A DNA stretch of 44,737 nucleotides from Candidatus Nanohalarchaeota archaeon QJJ-9 (GTDB lineage: Archaea; Nanohalarchaeota; Nanosalinia; Nanosalinales; Nanoanaerosalinaceae), in contig JALIDQ010000002.1 of NCBI GenBank assembly GCA_022865275.1, positions 1-44,737 of the forward strand, read 5' to 3'. Made by a program: the position numbers and the translations under genes. Below are positions 18,191 through 27,749 of the stretch, in pieces (position 1 is the stretch's first letter; each line of letters begins with the position of its first letter). The notes beneath the pieces were generated by a model that ran no database searches, was not told the DNA's origin, and saw only the letters and a list, made by a program, of their open reading frames with translations.

Positions 18191-18499
18191 ATGGAAAAGG
18201 CAAGAGTCAAGCTTAGAAGCAGTGATTCGGAAAAGCTCGACAGTCTGGCAGAGGAAGTTATAGGAGTAGCAGACGAATACGACGCTTCAGTCTCAGGACC
18301 TGTACCACTGCCAACAGACCACCTGAGAATTCCTATAAGAAAAGCTCCGGACGGAGAAGGAGCTTCTACTTTTGAGAGGTGGGAGATGAGAGTCCACAAG
18401 CGGATTATCGACGTAGCAGAGTCAGAGAGAGCTCTCCGCCAGATAATGCGAGTACATGTACCGGAAGGAGTGAACATCGAAGTAGAACTGATGGAGTAG
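18191..18499 (+). CDS. rps10: 30S ribosomal protein S10 (uS10)
   Basis: MEKARVKLRSSDSEKLDSLAEEVIGVADEYDASVSGPVPLPTDHLRIPIRKAPDGEGASTFERWEMRVHKRIIDV. Confidence 0.96.
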   Translation: MEKARVKLRSSDSEKLDSLAEEVIGVADEYDASVSGPVPLPTDHLRIPIRKAPDGEGASTFERWEMRVHKRIIDVAESERALRQIMRVHVPEGVNIEVELME

Positions 18500-18547
18500 T
18501 CTTACTCTTCTTCCATAATTCTTTTCGATTCTCTATTTTGGAACAGT

Positions 18548-21500
18548 CTAATCTATACAGGCCTTTCCCGACTTTCCTGATTCGCCCCACTGGTTGTATG
18601 AGGAGATTTTGTAACAAGTGTGTTTTTTCTCTGTCAAAGTCTCATCTATAAAGGTCTGGGAATAGTATTTTCCTTTCCCACTCCTGTCAGGTGTTGGAAA
18701 TGTATGCACCTTCTTCCAAGATCCTGATGCGTTGGAATAAACCTTGAAACCGGATTCGGTCTCTGACCGGTCTCTATAAGTAAGGTTGATTTCCAAGCCT
18801 GTGGAAAAAGTAAAAGTATTGGAAGTGGTATTAGTATTCCCATCTGAGGCTTTTATATACCATCTATAGGATTTGTTAGGTTTTAAGCTCTGTAACAGGT
18901 AGTTGGAAAAGGTGTTGTTTGTTACTCCGAGTTTTTGGCCTATTGCGGTTTCTGTGGTTCCGTTGAAGAACCATGTGTCGATTTTGGAACTATTATGATC
19001 TACGACTTTTGCTGAAAGAGTGACTTCTGTATCTACTGATGTGTTATTAGGTTCTGGTTCTGTTACTATGGGAGGCGGGTCTGGTTTTAGAACTTTCAGG
19101 GTTCTGTTCTCTGTCTTGCTTTGCTGTCCATCTGGCTGACGGAGTTTTATTGTCCAGTTGAAAGTTGCTGGAACTTTTTTCTCTTGAAACGTGTAGCTTA
19201 TTGTGTTTTCTGTATTGTTTTCTACTGGTGACTGGTTTACCTTCCTTTTTCTCCAAGTTTTTTCCTCCCTGACATAGGTAAGATTTATCTGGTATATTTC
19301 TGGTGTTTCTGTACCGTTTCCTTCCAAGGAAAGATTGTACTTCATATATTGGGTGTAGATACCTTCAGGAAAGCTTTCGTGATATCTCCATGTCCCTGTC
19401 GAGTTTTCCGCGTATGTTATGTTGTAGTCTGTTCCGTTCGGTGTTGAAGAATTGATTGTAGAAGAGTTCCAGAGAACTTTTTCTCCAGGATTGTAGACTT
19501 CCGACGTGTAGTTCCCCGAGTTCTTGTATTTTTGTGATTCTATAAGTTCGGCTCCCGGCTCTAGAGCTAATAGCGAGAACCCTTCATCAGTGTGTCCTCT
19601 TTCACCGTCTGTACTGTCTTCTTCTGCGTAGTAGCTAGCTGAGCTTGAGCTGTATGTCCCTGCTCCTCTTGTCCAGTATCCGTCCTGTCCAGCCCCAGTA
19701 TAGCCGTCTATGAGGACTGCAGGGTTTGTGGAATAACTATAGCTGAATGTTTCGGATGAATCTTCTACACCGTCTCCATCTCCGTCTTTTCCATGGGTTT
19801 TGACTGTGTATTTGTAATTGTTTACTGTGGAGCTCCCACCTATGTTTTCAAAAGCTATCCATCCTATATCTTCAGTTGAAGCAGAAGAACCTGAACCTCC
19901 AGCTTCCTGCTGAATTTTGAAACCTGTAGAGTTTACTTTAGGGGAAACTGTAGACATGAAGGCAGTATTTTTGTATGTGTTCAAGGTGTGAAAAAGCGCG
20001 GGCTGGCTGGAAAAGTTCTGGTTAAACTTGACGTAGTCTCCGTTAAAGCTGTTTCCCTCTCTATGTACATTGCTAGTTGTGTGAATCCCTGCTTCTACTT
20101 TTGTGCCGTCTGTAATTTTGTGTGTTCCTTCTTCCACCACTAACCAACCTACTGATTCTTTGCTATGGACCTGATTATCCGGCTCTTCTGTAAAAATTTT
20201 AAATGAGCTGTTCGTTACGTTTTTGACCCTTACATCCACCGACTCACCTCCGTTCCTTGTTGCGATGTAGGCTACTACTACTGGATTCTGATAGGTGTAT
20301 TTGAGGTCTACAGTCTTAATTACTCCGCCGTCTATAGTACTGTCTATAGTGCTGGAGAGCGAAACAACTCCTGATTCACCTATTACATTTTTCTCAAGCC
20401 CTAGCCTGTCTTTTCCTGCAGTACCTGTGTTTTTAAGCGTTCCTTCCCACCATTCGGTTTTTACATCCTTTTTCCAAGTATAAGTTATGTTTTCCGTTCT
20501 ATTAAACCAGAGCTCCGCTTTCTCACATCCTCCGGGTGTGAAGCACTTAGGAGTGTAGGAAAAACTTACAGTCTCGTTTCTAGTCTCTTTTCCGTCCTTC
20601 GGTTTTGTTGAAACTATTTTAGGTGCAGATTTTAGCTTTTGTTCCTCATCTATGTTGTAGGAAGGCTCTGGAGATGTATATCGAGTAAGCTTAAAGTTAT
20701 CGTAATGTGCATCGAAGTTCCAACCGTTAGACCTCAGCGTCACGCGGCTTAAATTCCCGTCCCCGCCTGACCAGTCTACTGTGTTATACTCCAGTGTATA
20801 CCAACTTCCATGTGAACTAATATCCGAGTGATAATGAGTGTTACCGCTCGAACTAGCTGATCCATGGCACCATGCATGCCGGATACCGCTTGTACTATAA
20901 CCAAGCCCTACAGATGCAGGAAACTCACAGCAACCGCCGTATCCACCGCATTCAAGGCCGTGGCTGTCTACTTTCACGTCCACTAAAAACCTTGTGTCAC
21001 CTATATTGGTTAAGAGATCCTGATAAACACTCATAGAACCTCCATTACCCGAACATCCTCCTCTATGGAGGTTTAAAGCACCGTTACTGACTGAAACACT
21101 TCCTGCACAGTCGTCGTTGTTGTCTACACCCCACTCTGGATTGTTCAAATCCCCGTCATTAAAATCGTCATAAACAATAAACACATCTGAAGCACTACCC
21201 GTAGACGTTGCCTCCGGATTACCGTAGTAAATATAGAAGGTTCTGGAAGAAGCAGCAGATAGATTGACATTTACCCAGACTTTAGTCGAACTGGTGTTGC
21301 ATCCAGACTCTATCCAGTAGTCCAGTTTCTTCCCTTCCGAGTCCACCAGCCTTATATCTGAGCAGTTACTTTCCATCTTTCCTGAGCTTATTAAAGAACT
21401 TGTATCGAATTTAAGCCTTACCTGATAGTTTTTGAGGTCCTCACCTGAGTTCTCAGTTATGTTAACAGGCTTCCTGTACTGCCAGGAAGTGTCAAACCAG

Positions 21501-21574
21501 GTATCGTAGGCAGAGGCAATATTTGGTAGAAGAAATGCAGATATAACTGCAACGATTAGAACCTTTGTATTCAT
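18548..21574 (-). CDS. Large secreted surface protein: DUF2341-like N-domain, internal lectin-like segment, Fn3-like C-domains; putative adhesin
   Basis: Signal peptide MNTKVLIVAVISAFLLPNIASA; WQYRKPVNITENSGEDLKNYQVRLKFDTSSL..SDIRLVDSEGKKLDYWIESG..VWVNVNLSAASSRTFYIYYGNPEATS is DUF2341-like; many N-X-S/T sequons. Confidence 0.8.
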   Translation of the reverse strand: MNTKVLIVAVISAFLLPNIASAYDTWFDTSWQYRKPVNITENSGEDLKNYQVRLKFDTSSLISSGKMESNCSDIRLVDSEGKKLDYWIESGCNTSSTKVWVNVNLSAASSRTFYIYYGNPEATSTGSASDVFIVYDDFNDGDLNNPEWGVDNNDDCAGSVSVSNGALNLHRGGCSGNGGSMSVYQDLLTNIGDTRFLVDVKVDSHGLECGGYGGCCEFPASVGLGYSTSGIRHAWCHGSASSSGNTHYHSDISSHGSWYTLEYNTVDWSGGDGNLSRVTLRSNGWNFDAHYDNFKLTRYTSPEPSYNIDEEQKLKSAPKIVSTKPKDGKETRNETVSFSYTPKCFTPGGCEKAELWFNRTENITYTWKKDVKTEWWEGTLKNTGTAGKDRLGLEKNVIGESGVVSLSSTIDSTIDGGVIKTVDLKYTYQNPVVVAYIATRNGGESVDVRVKNVTNSSFKIFTEEPDNQVHSKESVGWLVVEEGTHKITDGTKVEAGIHTTSNVHREGNSFNGDYVKFNQNFSSQPALFHTLNTYKNTAFMSTVSPKVNSTGFKIQQEAGGSGSSASTEDIGWIAFENIGGSSTVNNYKYTVKTHGKDGDGDGVEDSSETFSYSYSTNPAVLIDGYTGAGQDGYWTRGAGTYSSSSASYYAEEDSTDGERGHTDEGFSLLALEPGAELIESQKYKNSGNYTSEVYNPGEKVLWNSSTINSSTPNGTDYNITYAENSTGTWRYHESFPEGIYTQYMKYNLSLEGNGTETPEIYQINLTYVREEKTWRKRKVNQSPVENNTENTISYTFQEKKVPATFNWTIKLRQPDGQQSKTENRTLKVLKPDPPPIVTEPEPNNTSVDTEVTLSAKVVDHNSSKIDTWFFNGTTETAIGQKLGVTNNTFSNYLLQSLKPNKSYRWYIKASDGNTNTTSNTFTFSTGLEINLTYRDRSETESGFKVYSNASGSWKKVHTFPTPDRSGKGKYYSQTFIDETLTEKKHTCYKISSYNQWGESGKSGKACID

Positions 21575-21600
21575 AATATTAGAACCTTTGTATTCATAAT
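21555..21600. repeat. Perfect tandem duplication of a 23-bp unit (attagaacctttgtattcataat x2)
   Basis: Read directly at 21555-21577 and 21578-21600; spans the start codon of the 1008-aa ORF. Confidence 0.97.
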
Positions 21601-21806
21601 TTTTCTTTCTTCTCTCTATCTTTTAAATTTTTATCCATCCAAACTCTCTGTTGAATGATTTTTACGGTAGGATGGATGTTTGTTCAATTTTCTGATTCTC
21701 ATATTAGGTTGTATAATAAGACTGGCGTGTCTATCACAGTTTGATATTTTTCGTATGAGAATAAATAAAAGAGAAAAAGAGAGATAGGCCGCTTTTTACA
21801 CGGTCC

Positions 21807-23096
21807 TTACTTTTCTTCGAGGATCTCGATACACATTCCAGCTCCAACAGTCTGTCCCATGTCTCTGATAGCGAACCTTGCGAGCTGTGGAATGTCGTCG
21901 TTCTCCTCGATTACAAGAGGCGACTTAGGCTTCAGCTTGACGATCGCTGACTCGCCTTCCTTCACGTAGTCAGGATCCTCGTCCTTTGTCTCTCCTGACT
22001 TTGGATCCATCGTCTTGACCACGTCAGTAAACTGACACGCTACCTGAGCGGTGTTAACGTGGAATACAGGTGTGTAACCTTCAGTAACCACGTTCGGATG
22101 GTTCAAGACAATGATCTGAGCCTGGAACTCGTCTACTACTGTTGGAGGATTGTTGGAATGTCCTGCAACGTCACCACGTTTTACGTCGTCCTTTCCAACT
22201 CCTCTTACGTTGAAACCAACGTTGTCTCCTGGCTCTGCTTCCTCAACTTCCTCGTGATGCATCTCGATGGACTTGACTTCTCCACCGATCTCTTCGTTAA
22301 GCCTTGTAGAAGCAGGCTCGAAGACTACATTGCCGCCCGTCTGTAGCTTTCCTGTCTCAACTCTTCCTACAGGTACAGTACCTACACCCTTGATCTTGTA
22401 GGCGTCCTGGATAGGAACTCTGAGTGGAAGATCAACAGGCTTTGTCGGCTCTTCAAGGTTGTCGAGTGCTTCATGAACTGTAGGACCGTCGTACCAGTCC
22501 ATATTGTCCGATTCCTCTGCTACATTGTCTCCTTCGTACGCAGAAATTGGAATGAACTTAATATCGTCGGCTGGGAATCCTACACCCTTCAGAAGCTTCT
22601 TGGTGTCCTCTTTTACCTCTTCAAAACGATCTTCAGACCAGTCCTGGGTGTCCATCTTGTTGACCGCGACCATAAGCTGGTCGATACCCAGAGTCTTCGC
22701 AAGATACGAGTGCTCCTTGGTCTGAGGCTGTACACTGTCATCCGCCGCAACAACTAGAATTCCAGCATCAGCCTGTGAAGCTCCAGTAATCATGTTCTTG
22801 ATAAAGTCACGATGTCCTGGAGCGTCGATCATAGTAAACTCGTAGTTACTCGTATCGAACTTCTGATGTCGAAGATCGATTGTGACACCTCGCTCACGCT
22901 CTTCTTCCAGATTGTCCATCGCGAATGCGAATTCGAAAGTCTCTTTTCCTTGTTCCTCAGCTTTTTCCTCTAACTTCCTCATTTCCGATTCAGGCAGGTT
23001 TTCAGTATCCCACAGAAGCCTACCGATCATAGTGGACTTTCCGTGGTCAACGTGCCCGATTGTTACAAGATTAATGTGTGGTTTTTCATGTGCCAT
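21807..23096 (-). CDS. tuf: Elongation factor 1-alpha (aEF1A)
   Basis: [49 protein letters not shown]. Confidence 0.97.
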   Translation of the reverse strand: MAHEKPHINLVTIGHVDHGKSTMIGRLLWDTENLPESEMRKLEEKAEEQGKETFEFAFAMDNLEEERERGVTIDLRHQKFDTSNYEFTMIDAPGHRDFIKNMITGASQADAGILVVAADDSVQPQTKEHSYLAKTLGIDQLMVAVNKMDTQDWSEDRFEEVKEDTKKLLKGVGFPADDIKFIPISAYEGDNVAEESDNMDWYDGPTVHEALDNLEEPTKPVDLPLRVPIQDAYKIKGVGTVPVGRVETGKLQTGGNVVFEPASTRLNEEIGGEVKSIEMHHEEVEEAEPGDNVGFNVRGVGKDDVKRGDVAGHSNNPPTVVDEFQAQIIVLNHPNVVTEGYTPVFHVNTAQVACQFTDVVKTMDPKSGETKDEDPDYVKEGESAIVKLKPKSPLVIEENDDIPQLARFAIRDMGQTVGAGMCIEILEEK

Positions 23097-23193
23097 TTTA
23101 TTTCACCTTGATCTATACAGCGAAATATTCTCTATAAACTTTAAAAAGGGTGTGGTATATGGAGGAAAGAAAGATAGGGAGAGAGGAAAAAAA

Positions 23194-25386
23194 CTACTCC
23201 TCTATGTCCTCTCCAGGAATAGCCTCCTTCATACCCTTCCTCTTACGTATCTCCAGAATAGTCTCGTTTTGGAGATTTCCGGGCATAGGCTCGAATACCT
23301 GGTTCATCAGGTTGTGGTAGCCCTTTCCAGCGGTAGCAGACTTGAGATCGGCTTCAAAGCCAAACATCTCCGCGACAGGCAGCTTGGACTTAATCTTAGT
23401 CTGCCTATCACCTTCTTCCATATCAAGAACTTCTCCCCGCCTATTATTGACCTCGTTCATAGCCGATCCCATCTTGTCAGGCGGAGTACTGATCTGGATA
23501 ATCTGCTTCGGCTCCAACAGAGTAGCGTCCGCATCGATCATTCCTCGCGTGATAGCCTCTCTTACTGCGGGAATGACCTGTGCCGGTCCTCTATGTGCGG
23601 GATCTTCGTGTATATCCGCGTCGTGAAGCCTTACCATCAATTTTGCGGTAGGCTCGTTTGCAAGAGGCCCTTCGTCACATATATTCTGGAAAGCGTTCAC
23701 TATAAGCTCCATGATCTCGTTCAGATGCTTTACTCCCCGTGTATCATCGACAAACAGGTTGCCTTGGTATACGTTGTGGACGTTCTGCGCTGTCTCCTTA
23801 TCTACGCCCGCTTCAGTTAACTCTTCCTTGACCTCCTGTTCATCCTTATCCCTCACTTTTCCAGTAGGAACTTCTCCGGACATAATCTTGTCGTAAGCCT
23901 CTTCTGAAACAGTTTCTACAGAAAGCCAGAACTTGTTATGACGGTTAGGTGACTTACCCATAAACTCTTCTGACTCCCCTCTTATAGATTCACGGTAGAC
24001 TACGATAGGCTCAGAGACCTGTATATCGATTCCCTGTTCCTGAAGATACCTTTCAACCTTCGCTTCGATATGGAGCTCTCCAAGTCCTGATACGAGAGTC
24101 TCTCCAGTCTCCTCGTCGATAGATACCTTGATAGTATTGTCCTCCTTTGCCCTATCACGCAACGCCTCGATAAGGTCAGGAAGGTCAGAAGTTTTCTTCG
24201 GTTCAATAGACTTGGTTACAACCGGCTCGAAGACGTGTTCAATCTTCTCAAACGGTTCTATCCTTGTCTCAGTCCCGACTATGGTCTCTCCAGTATTGTA
24301 ATCCACACCTGTAAGCGCGGCGATGTTTCCTGCTGGTACCTCATCTATAGGAAGTTTTCTAGGACCCGAATAAATTCCTACCTTCTGTGCTCTCTGCGTC
24401 GACTTGCTTCCTATCCCATAGATTTCCTGTCCCTCGTCTATCTGCCCGGAGAACATCCTTACTGTACAGATAGTTCCAGCATGCTTATCGCTCTCCACAT
24501 TAGTCACGACTCCTGCAAACTCTCCCTCGTGTTTACAGTTTTCCATCGACCGTCCTATATCCGAGTCAACATCCCCGTTCCATATAGACGGTATACGGTA
24601 GTCCTGAGCTTTTTGAGGGTTGGGTAGATGGTTTACAACCATGTCCAGCACTACTTCGTGCAGAGGAGCTTTCTCCCCTAACTCCTCATTCCTATCATCG
24701 CTTACATGGTCGACTATATCCTGAAAGGTTATGCCTGTCTCCTCCATGAACGGCTTGCTTATAGCCCAGTTGAGCAAAGCAGAACCAAAAGCAACAGTTC
24801 CATCGTTTACTGAAACAGTCCAGTCCTTATCTATCTCCTCAGGCATCATATCCTTTATAAGACCGTTTACCTCTGCTATAATCTCCTGGAACCTCTGCTG
24901 CATTTCCTTATCGGTCAGCTGGAGCTCGGTTATAAGCCGGTCGACCTTGTTTATGAACAGTATAGGCTTAACCCTTTCCTTCAAAGCCTGTCTTAATACA
25001 GTTTCAGTCTGCGGCATAACACCGTCAACTGCATCTACTACGACTAGCGCACCGTCCACAGCACGCATAGCTCTTGTAACATCTCCTCCGAAGTCAACGT
25101 GTCCTGGTGTATCGATAAGGTTAATTAGGACTTCATCTCCCTCGTATTCGTGGACCATAGAAACGTTCGCAGAATATATAGTTATCCCACGCTCCTGCTC
25201 CTGGTCATCATAGTCCATGAAAAGCTGCTCTCCAGCCAGCTGATCTGAAATCATTCCTGCTCTAGCCAGAAGGTTGTCTGTTAGTGTTGTCTTTCCGTGG
25301 TCGATATGTGCGACTATTCCAATGTTTCTTATCTGTTCTGGAGTACCGATCATCTCTTTTATTTCCTGAATCTCATCGTCTGACAT
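23194..25386 (-). CDS. fusA: Elongation factor 2 (aEF2)
   Basis: NIGIVAHIDHGKTTLTDNLLARAGMISDQLAGEQLFMDYDDQEQERGITIYSANVS; diphthamide-region His in DPAHRGPAQVIPAVREA. Confidence 0.97.
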   Translation of the reverse strand: MSDDEIQEIKEMIGTPEQIRNIGIVAHIDHGKTTLTDNLLARAGMISDQLAGEQLFMDYDDQEQERGITIYSANVSMVHEYEGDEVLINLIDTPGHVDFGGDVTRAMRAVDGALVVVDAVDGVMPQTETVLRQALKERVKPILFINKVDRLITELQLTDKEMQQRFQEIIAEVNGLIKDMMPEEIDKDWTVSVNDGTVAFGSALLNWAISKPFMEETGITFQDIVDHVSDDRNEELGEKAPLHEVVLDMVVNHLPNPQKAQDYRIPSIWNGDVDSDIGRSMENCKHEGEFAGVVTNVESDKHAGTICTVRMFSGQIDEGQEIYGIGSKSTQRAQKVGIYSGPRKLPIDEVPAGNIAALTGVDYNTGETIVGTETRIEPFEKIEHVFEPVVTKSIEPKKTSDLPDLIEALRDRAKEDNTIKVSIDEETGETLVSGLGELHIEAKVERYLQEQGIDIQVSEPIVVYRESIRGESEEFMGKSPNRHNKFWLSVETVSEEAYDKIMSGEVPTGKVRDKDEQEVKEELTEAGVDKETAQNVHNVYQGNLFVDDTRGVKHLNEIMELIVNAFQNICDEGPLANEPTAKLMVRLHDADIHEDPAHRGPAQVIPAVREAITRGMIDADATLLEPKQIIQISTPPDKMGSAMNEVNNRRGEVLDMEEGDRQTKIKSKLPVAEMFGFEADLKSATAGKGYHNLMNQVFEPMPGNLQNETILEIRKRKGMKEAIPGEDIEE

Positions 25387-25440
25387 AAGAATACACCTTT
25401 ATTTGCGTTAATTAGTACTAAAGAGAACTGTCAATATAAC

Positions 25441-25449
25441 CTTTATAAA
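25441..25449 (-). promoter_or_regulatory. Candidate TATA box for aEF2
   Basis: Minus-strand TTTATAAAG in the AT-rich gap upstream of the ATG at 25386. Confidence 0.4.
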
Positions 25450-25492
25450 TGTAAATCGGGCTGTAGAGAAAAAAGGAGAAAGAGAGAAAAGG

Positions 25493-26767
25493 CTATAGAT
25501 TGCCTCTAGCCTTCTCCGCCTCCATAATCCTCTCGATAGCCAGGATGTACGAGGCTTCTCTCATCGAAACCTCTTCTTCCTCCTGTACCTCTTTGACTTC
25601 TTTATAAGCGCTGACCATATAGTCTTCCAACTTTTCTCTGACCTTTTCCTCACTCCAATACTCGTTTGAGAGGTTCTGCAGCCACTCGAAGTAGCTTGTG
25701 GTTACTCCACCAGCGTTAGCCAGGATGTCAGGAACTATTGGAATTCCCTGCTCCTTGAGGAACTCGTCAGCCTCCGCACTAGTAGGTCCGTTCGCCATCT
25801 CGATTATCGCTGAAGCCTGTATCTGCTCCATGTTTTCTTCGGTTATCTGATCCTCTATCGCTGCGGGCATCAGAATGTCGACATCCATGGTCAGAATATC
25901 ATGATTGCTTATCTTCTCTCCTTCACCAAGCTTCTTGTAGTCTCCTGGACTTTCATATTCTTCGAATAGCTTCTGTACGTCTATCCCGTTTTTATCCTGC
26001 CATCCTCCTGAGGAATCGCTTATCGCAACCACTTTGTAGCCTTTCTTATCCAGGAATCTAGCTAGATTTGAGCCAACGTTTCCAAAGCCCTGTATAGCTA
26101 TGGTTGTCTCCTCTTTCTTCCAGCCCCGGTCATCTACAAACTGGTCGACTATATGGGAGCCTCCAAGACCTGTGGCGTAACTTCTAGCCTTGCTTCCACC
26201 GAATTCTACAGGTTTTCCTGTAATAACTCCTGGAGCGTGTTCTCCCTCAACCTGCTCGTACTCATCACGCATCCATCCCATTATCTTCGCGTTGGTATTC
26301 ATGTCAGGAGCTGGAACGTCTTTCTCTGGTCCGATAAATTCGCTGTAAGCTCTCGCATATGCGCGACTAAGCCTTTCCTTCTCCTGTTCCGATAACTCTC
26401 TCGGGTCTACTTTCACACCACCCTTAGCTCCTCCGTACGGTATGTCAGCTACCGCGCACTTTAGAGCCATCAGGAACGATAGCTCCTGAACTTCCTCACG
26501 GTTAACCTTTGGATGGAATCTTATACCTCCTTTTGTAGGCCCTCTAGCATCGTTGTACTGCATCCTGAAGGAGGGAAAGATTTCGACAGCTCCATCGTCC
26601 ATCTTTACTGGGAGGCTAACATTAAGCGACTTCTTAGGTCTCTTGAGAAGTTCTATTCCTTTCTTATCCACCCTTTCAGATTCTTTTACTTTTTCGAGGA
26701 GGTTTTCGCATACACCGCAGACCGTTTCTCTATCATTGTTTCCGAGATCATCAGACATTTTGAACAC
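25493..26767 (-). CDS. gdhA: Glutamate dehydrogenase (Glu/Leu/Phe/Val family)
   Basis: FRMQYNDARGPTKGGIRFHPKVNREEVQELSFLMALKCAVADIPYGGAKGGVKVDPRELSEQE; IQGFGNVGSNLARFL. Confidence 0.96.
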   Translation of the reverse strand: MFKMSDDLGNNDRETVCGVCENLLEKVKESERVDKKGIELLKRPKKSLNVSLPVKMDDGAVEIFPSFRMQYNDARGPTKGGIRFHPKVNREEVQELSFLMALKCAVADIPYGGAKGGVKVDPRELSEQEKERLSRAYARAYSEFIGPEKDVPAPDMNTNAKIMGWMRDEYEQVEGEHAPGVITGKPVEFGGSKARSYATGLGGSHIVDQFVDDRGWKKEETTIAIQGFGNVGSNLARFLDKKGYKVVAISDSSGGWQDKNGIDVQKLFEEYESPGDYKKLGEGEKISNHDILTMDVDILMPAAIEDQITEENMEQIQASAIIEMANGPTSAEADEFLKEQGIPIVPDILANAGGVTTSYFEWLQNLSNEYWSEEKVREKLEDYMVSAYKEVKEVQEEEEVSMREASYILAIERIMEAEKARGNL

Positions 26768-26816
26768 CTTCCTTTTCCATGGGCAGTTAACCTATTTAAT
26801 TTTTGTGACTTCCAAC

Positions 26817-26930
26817 CTACTCATTGTCCTCGCCGAACCCGCCTTCTTCCCGCTGTATGCCTTGGTAGTATTCTTCTATCACTCCGAGTATAGAATCGGC
26901 AGGGTCCTCCTCTTGTCTGGGTCTTTCCAT
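26817..26930 (-). CDS. Possible 37-aa acidic microprotein
   Basis: Own translation MERPRQEEDPADSILGVIEEYYQGIQREEGGFGEDNE*; no strong Shine-Dalgarno seen. Confidence 0.3.
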   Translation of the reverse strand: MERPRQEEDPADSILGVIEEYYQGIQREEGGFGEDNE

Positions 26931-26967
26931 AGAAAATGATTGGATTCTAATATTATCAGTTTTTCCC

Positions 26968-27222
26968 TTAAAGATGTTCAGCCAAGAAAACTCTAGTTCT
27001 CTGCCCTAACTGTAAAGCTGCACCAATCGCAGGCTTTAGGGCGCCTTTTAGAATCCATCCCCCTACAAAGCTTACGATAAGACCGGCTGTAGTGTAAAAA
27101 AAGGATCCAGCAACTTTTAAAGTGTAATAAATTCCTCCTAGGAGCATTAGCGCAGCTATAGCGGATGCGGCAAGCGTAGCCACCTTACGGAACAGGGAAA
27201 CCGCTTCCTGGTTAGCGTCCAT
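26968..27222 (-). CDS. Small membrane protein, unknown
   Basis: 84 aa with two hydrophobic segments (ASAIAALMLLGGIYYTLKVAGSFFYTTAGLIVSFVGGWIL). Confidence 0.6.
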   Translation of the reverse strand: MDANQEAVSLFRKVATLAASAIAALMLLGGIYYTLKVAGSFFYTTAGLIVSFVGGWILKGALKPAIGAALQLGQRTRVFLAEHL

Positions 27223-27294
27223 CTTAAAACCTGTTTATAGCTGGTACCTATTTAAAGGTTTCTTCACTTCTGAGAATTTTAAGAGCATTATCCC

Positions 27295-27708
27295 CTATTC
27301 TTTGTAAGAATAATCCCTAGTTACAGGCTTGTTCCTCTCTTTGAAAGCAGCCCAACGCTTTTCTATGAGGTTGAAGCATTTCTTGATTCTATCATAACCT
27401 TTTTGGGAGTCTTCCTTGAAGAAAATCCTTAGTTTTTTTGTTTTCTCCCCTTTCTCCAGCTTGAGAAGTATATGTGGATAGCTTAGAAAATCGCACTTTT
27501 TTTCTATGCTATTAATCTCTCTGAAGAAGACTTTTCCAGCAAGTATCTCCTCCTCACCAACCATTGAGGCGATTTTATCCCAGTCATCCTTTCCCTTAAG
27601 CTTTTCTCTTTTAATAGCTATCTCTGAGACTTTTACATCGCCTAGAACGGATTTGAATGTCTTATTGTTCCTTAAGCCCATGCTTACAGATCTGTCCCTG
27701 TAGGTCAT
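27295..27708 (-). CDS. Hypothetical protein, possibly PH-like fold
   Basis: 137-aa ORF in a gene-free gap; tail KLRIFFKEDSQKGYDRIKKCFNLIEKRW; start uncertain. Confidence 0.55.
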   Translation of the reverse strand: MTYRDRSVSMGLRNNKTFKSVLGDVKVSEIAIKREKLKGKDDWDKIASMVGEEEILAGKVFFREINSIEKKCDFLSYPHILLKLEKGEKTKKLRIFFKEDSQKGYDRIKKCFNLIEKRWAAFKERNKPVTRDYSYKE

Positions 27709-27749
27709 ACAGTAAAAAAATTAGAAAGAGGGGGTTAAAACTTTAACCC

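Noticed and set aside
22882-23820. 312-aa plus-strand ORF
   Set aside because: Lies antisense to the confidently assigned EF-1A and EF-2 genes; composition is a by-product of the opposite-strand code.
24731-25213. 160-aa plus-strand ORF antisense to EF-2
   Set aside because: Shadow ORF in a highly conserved gene.
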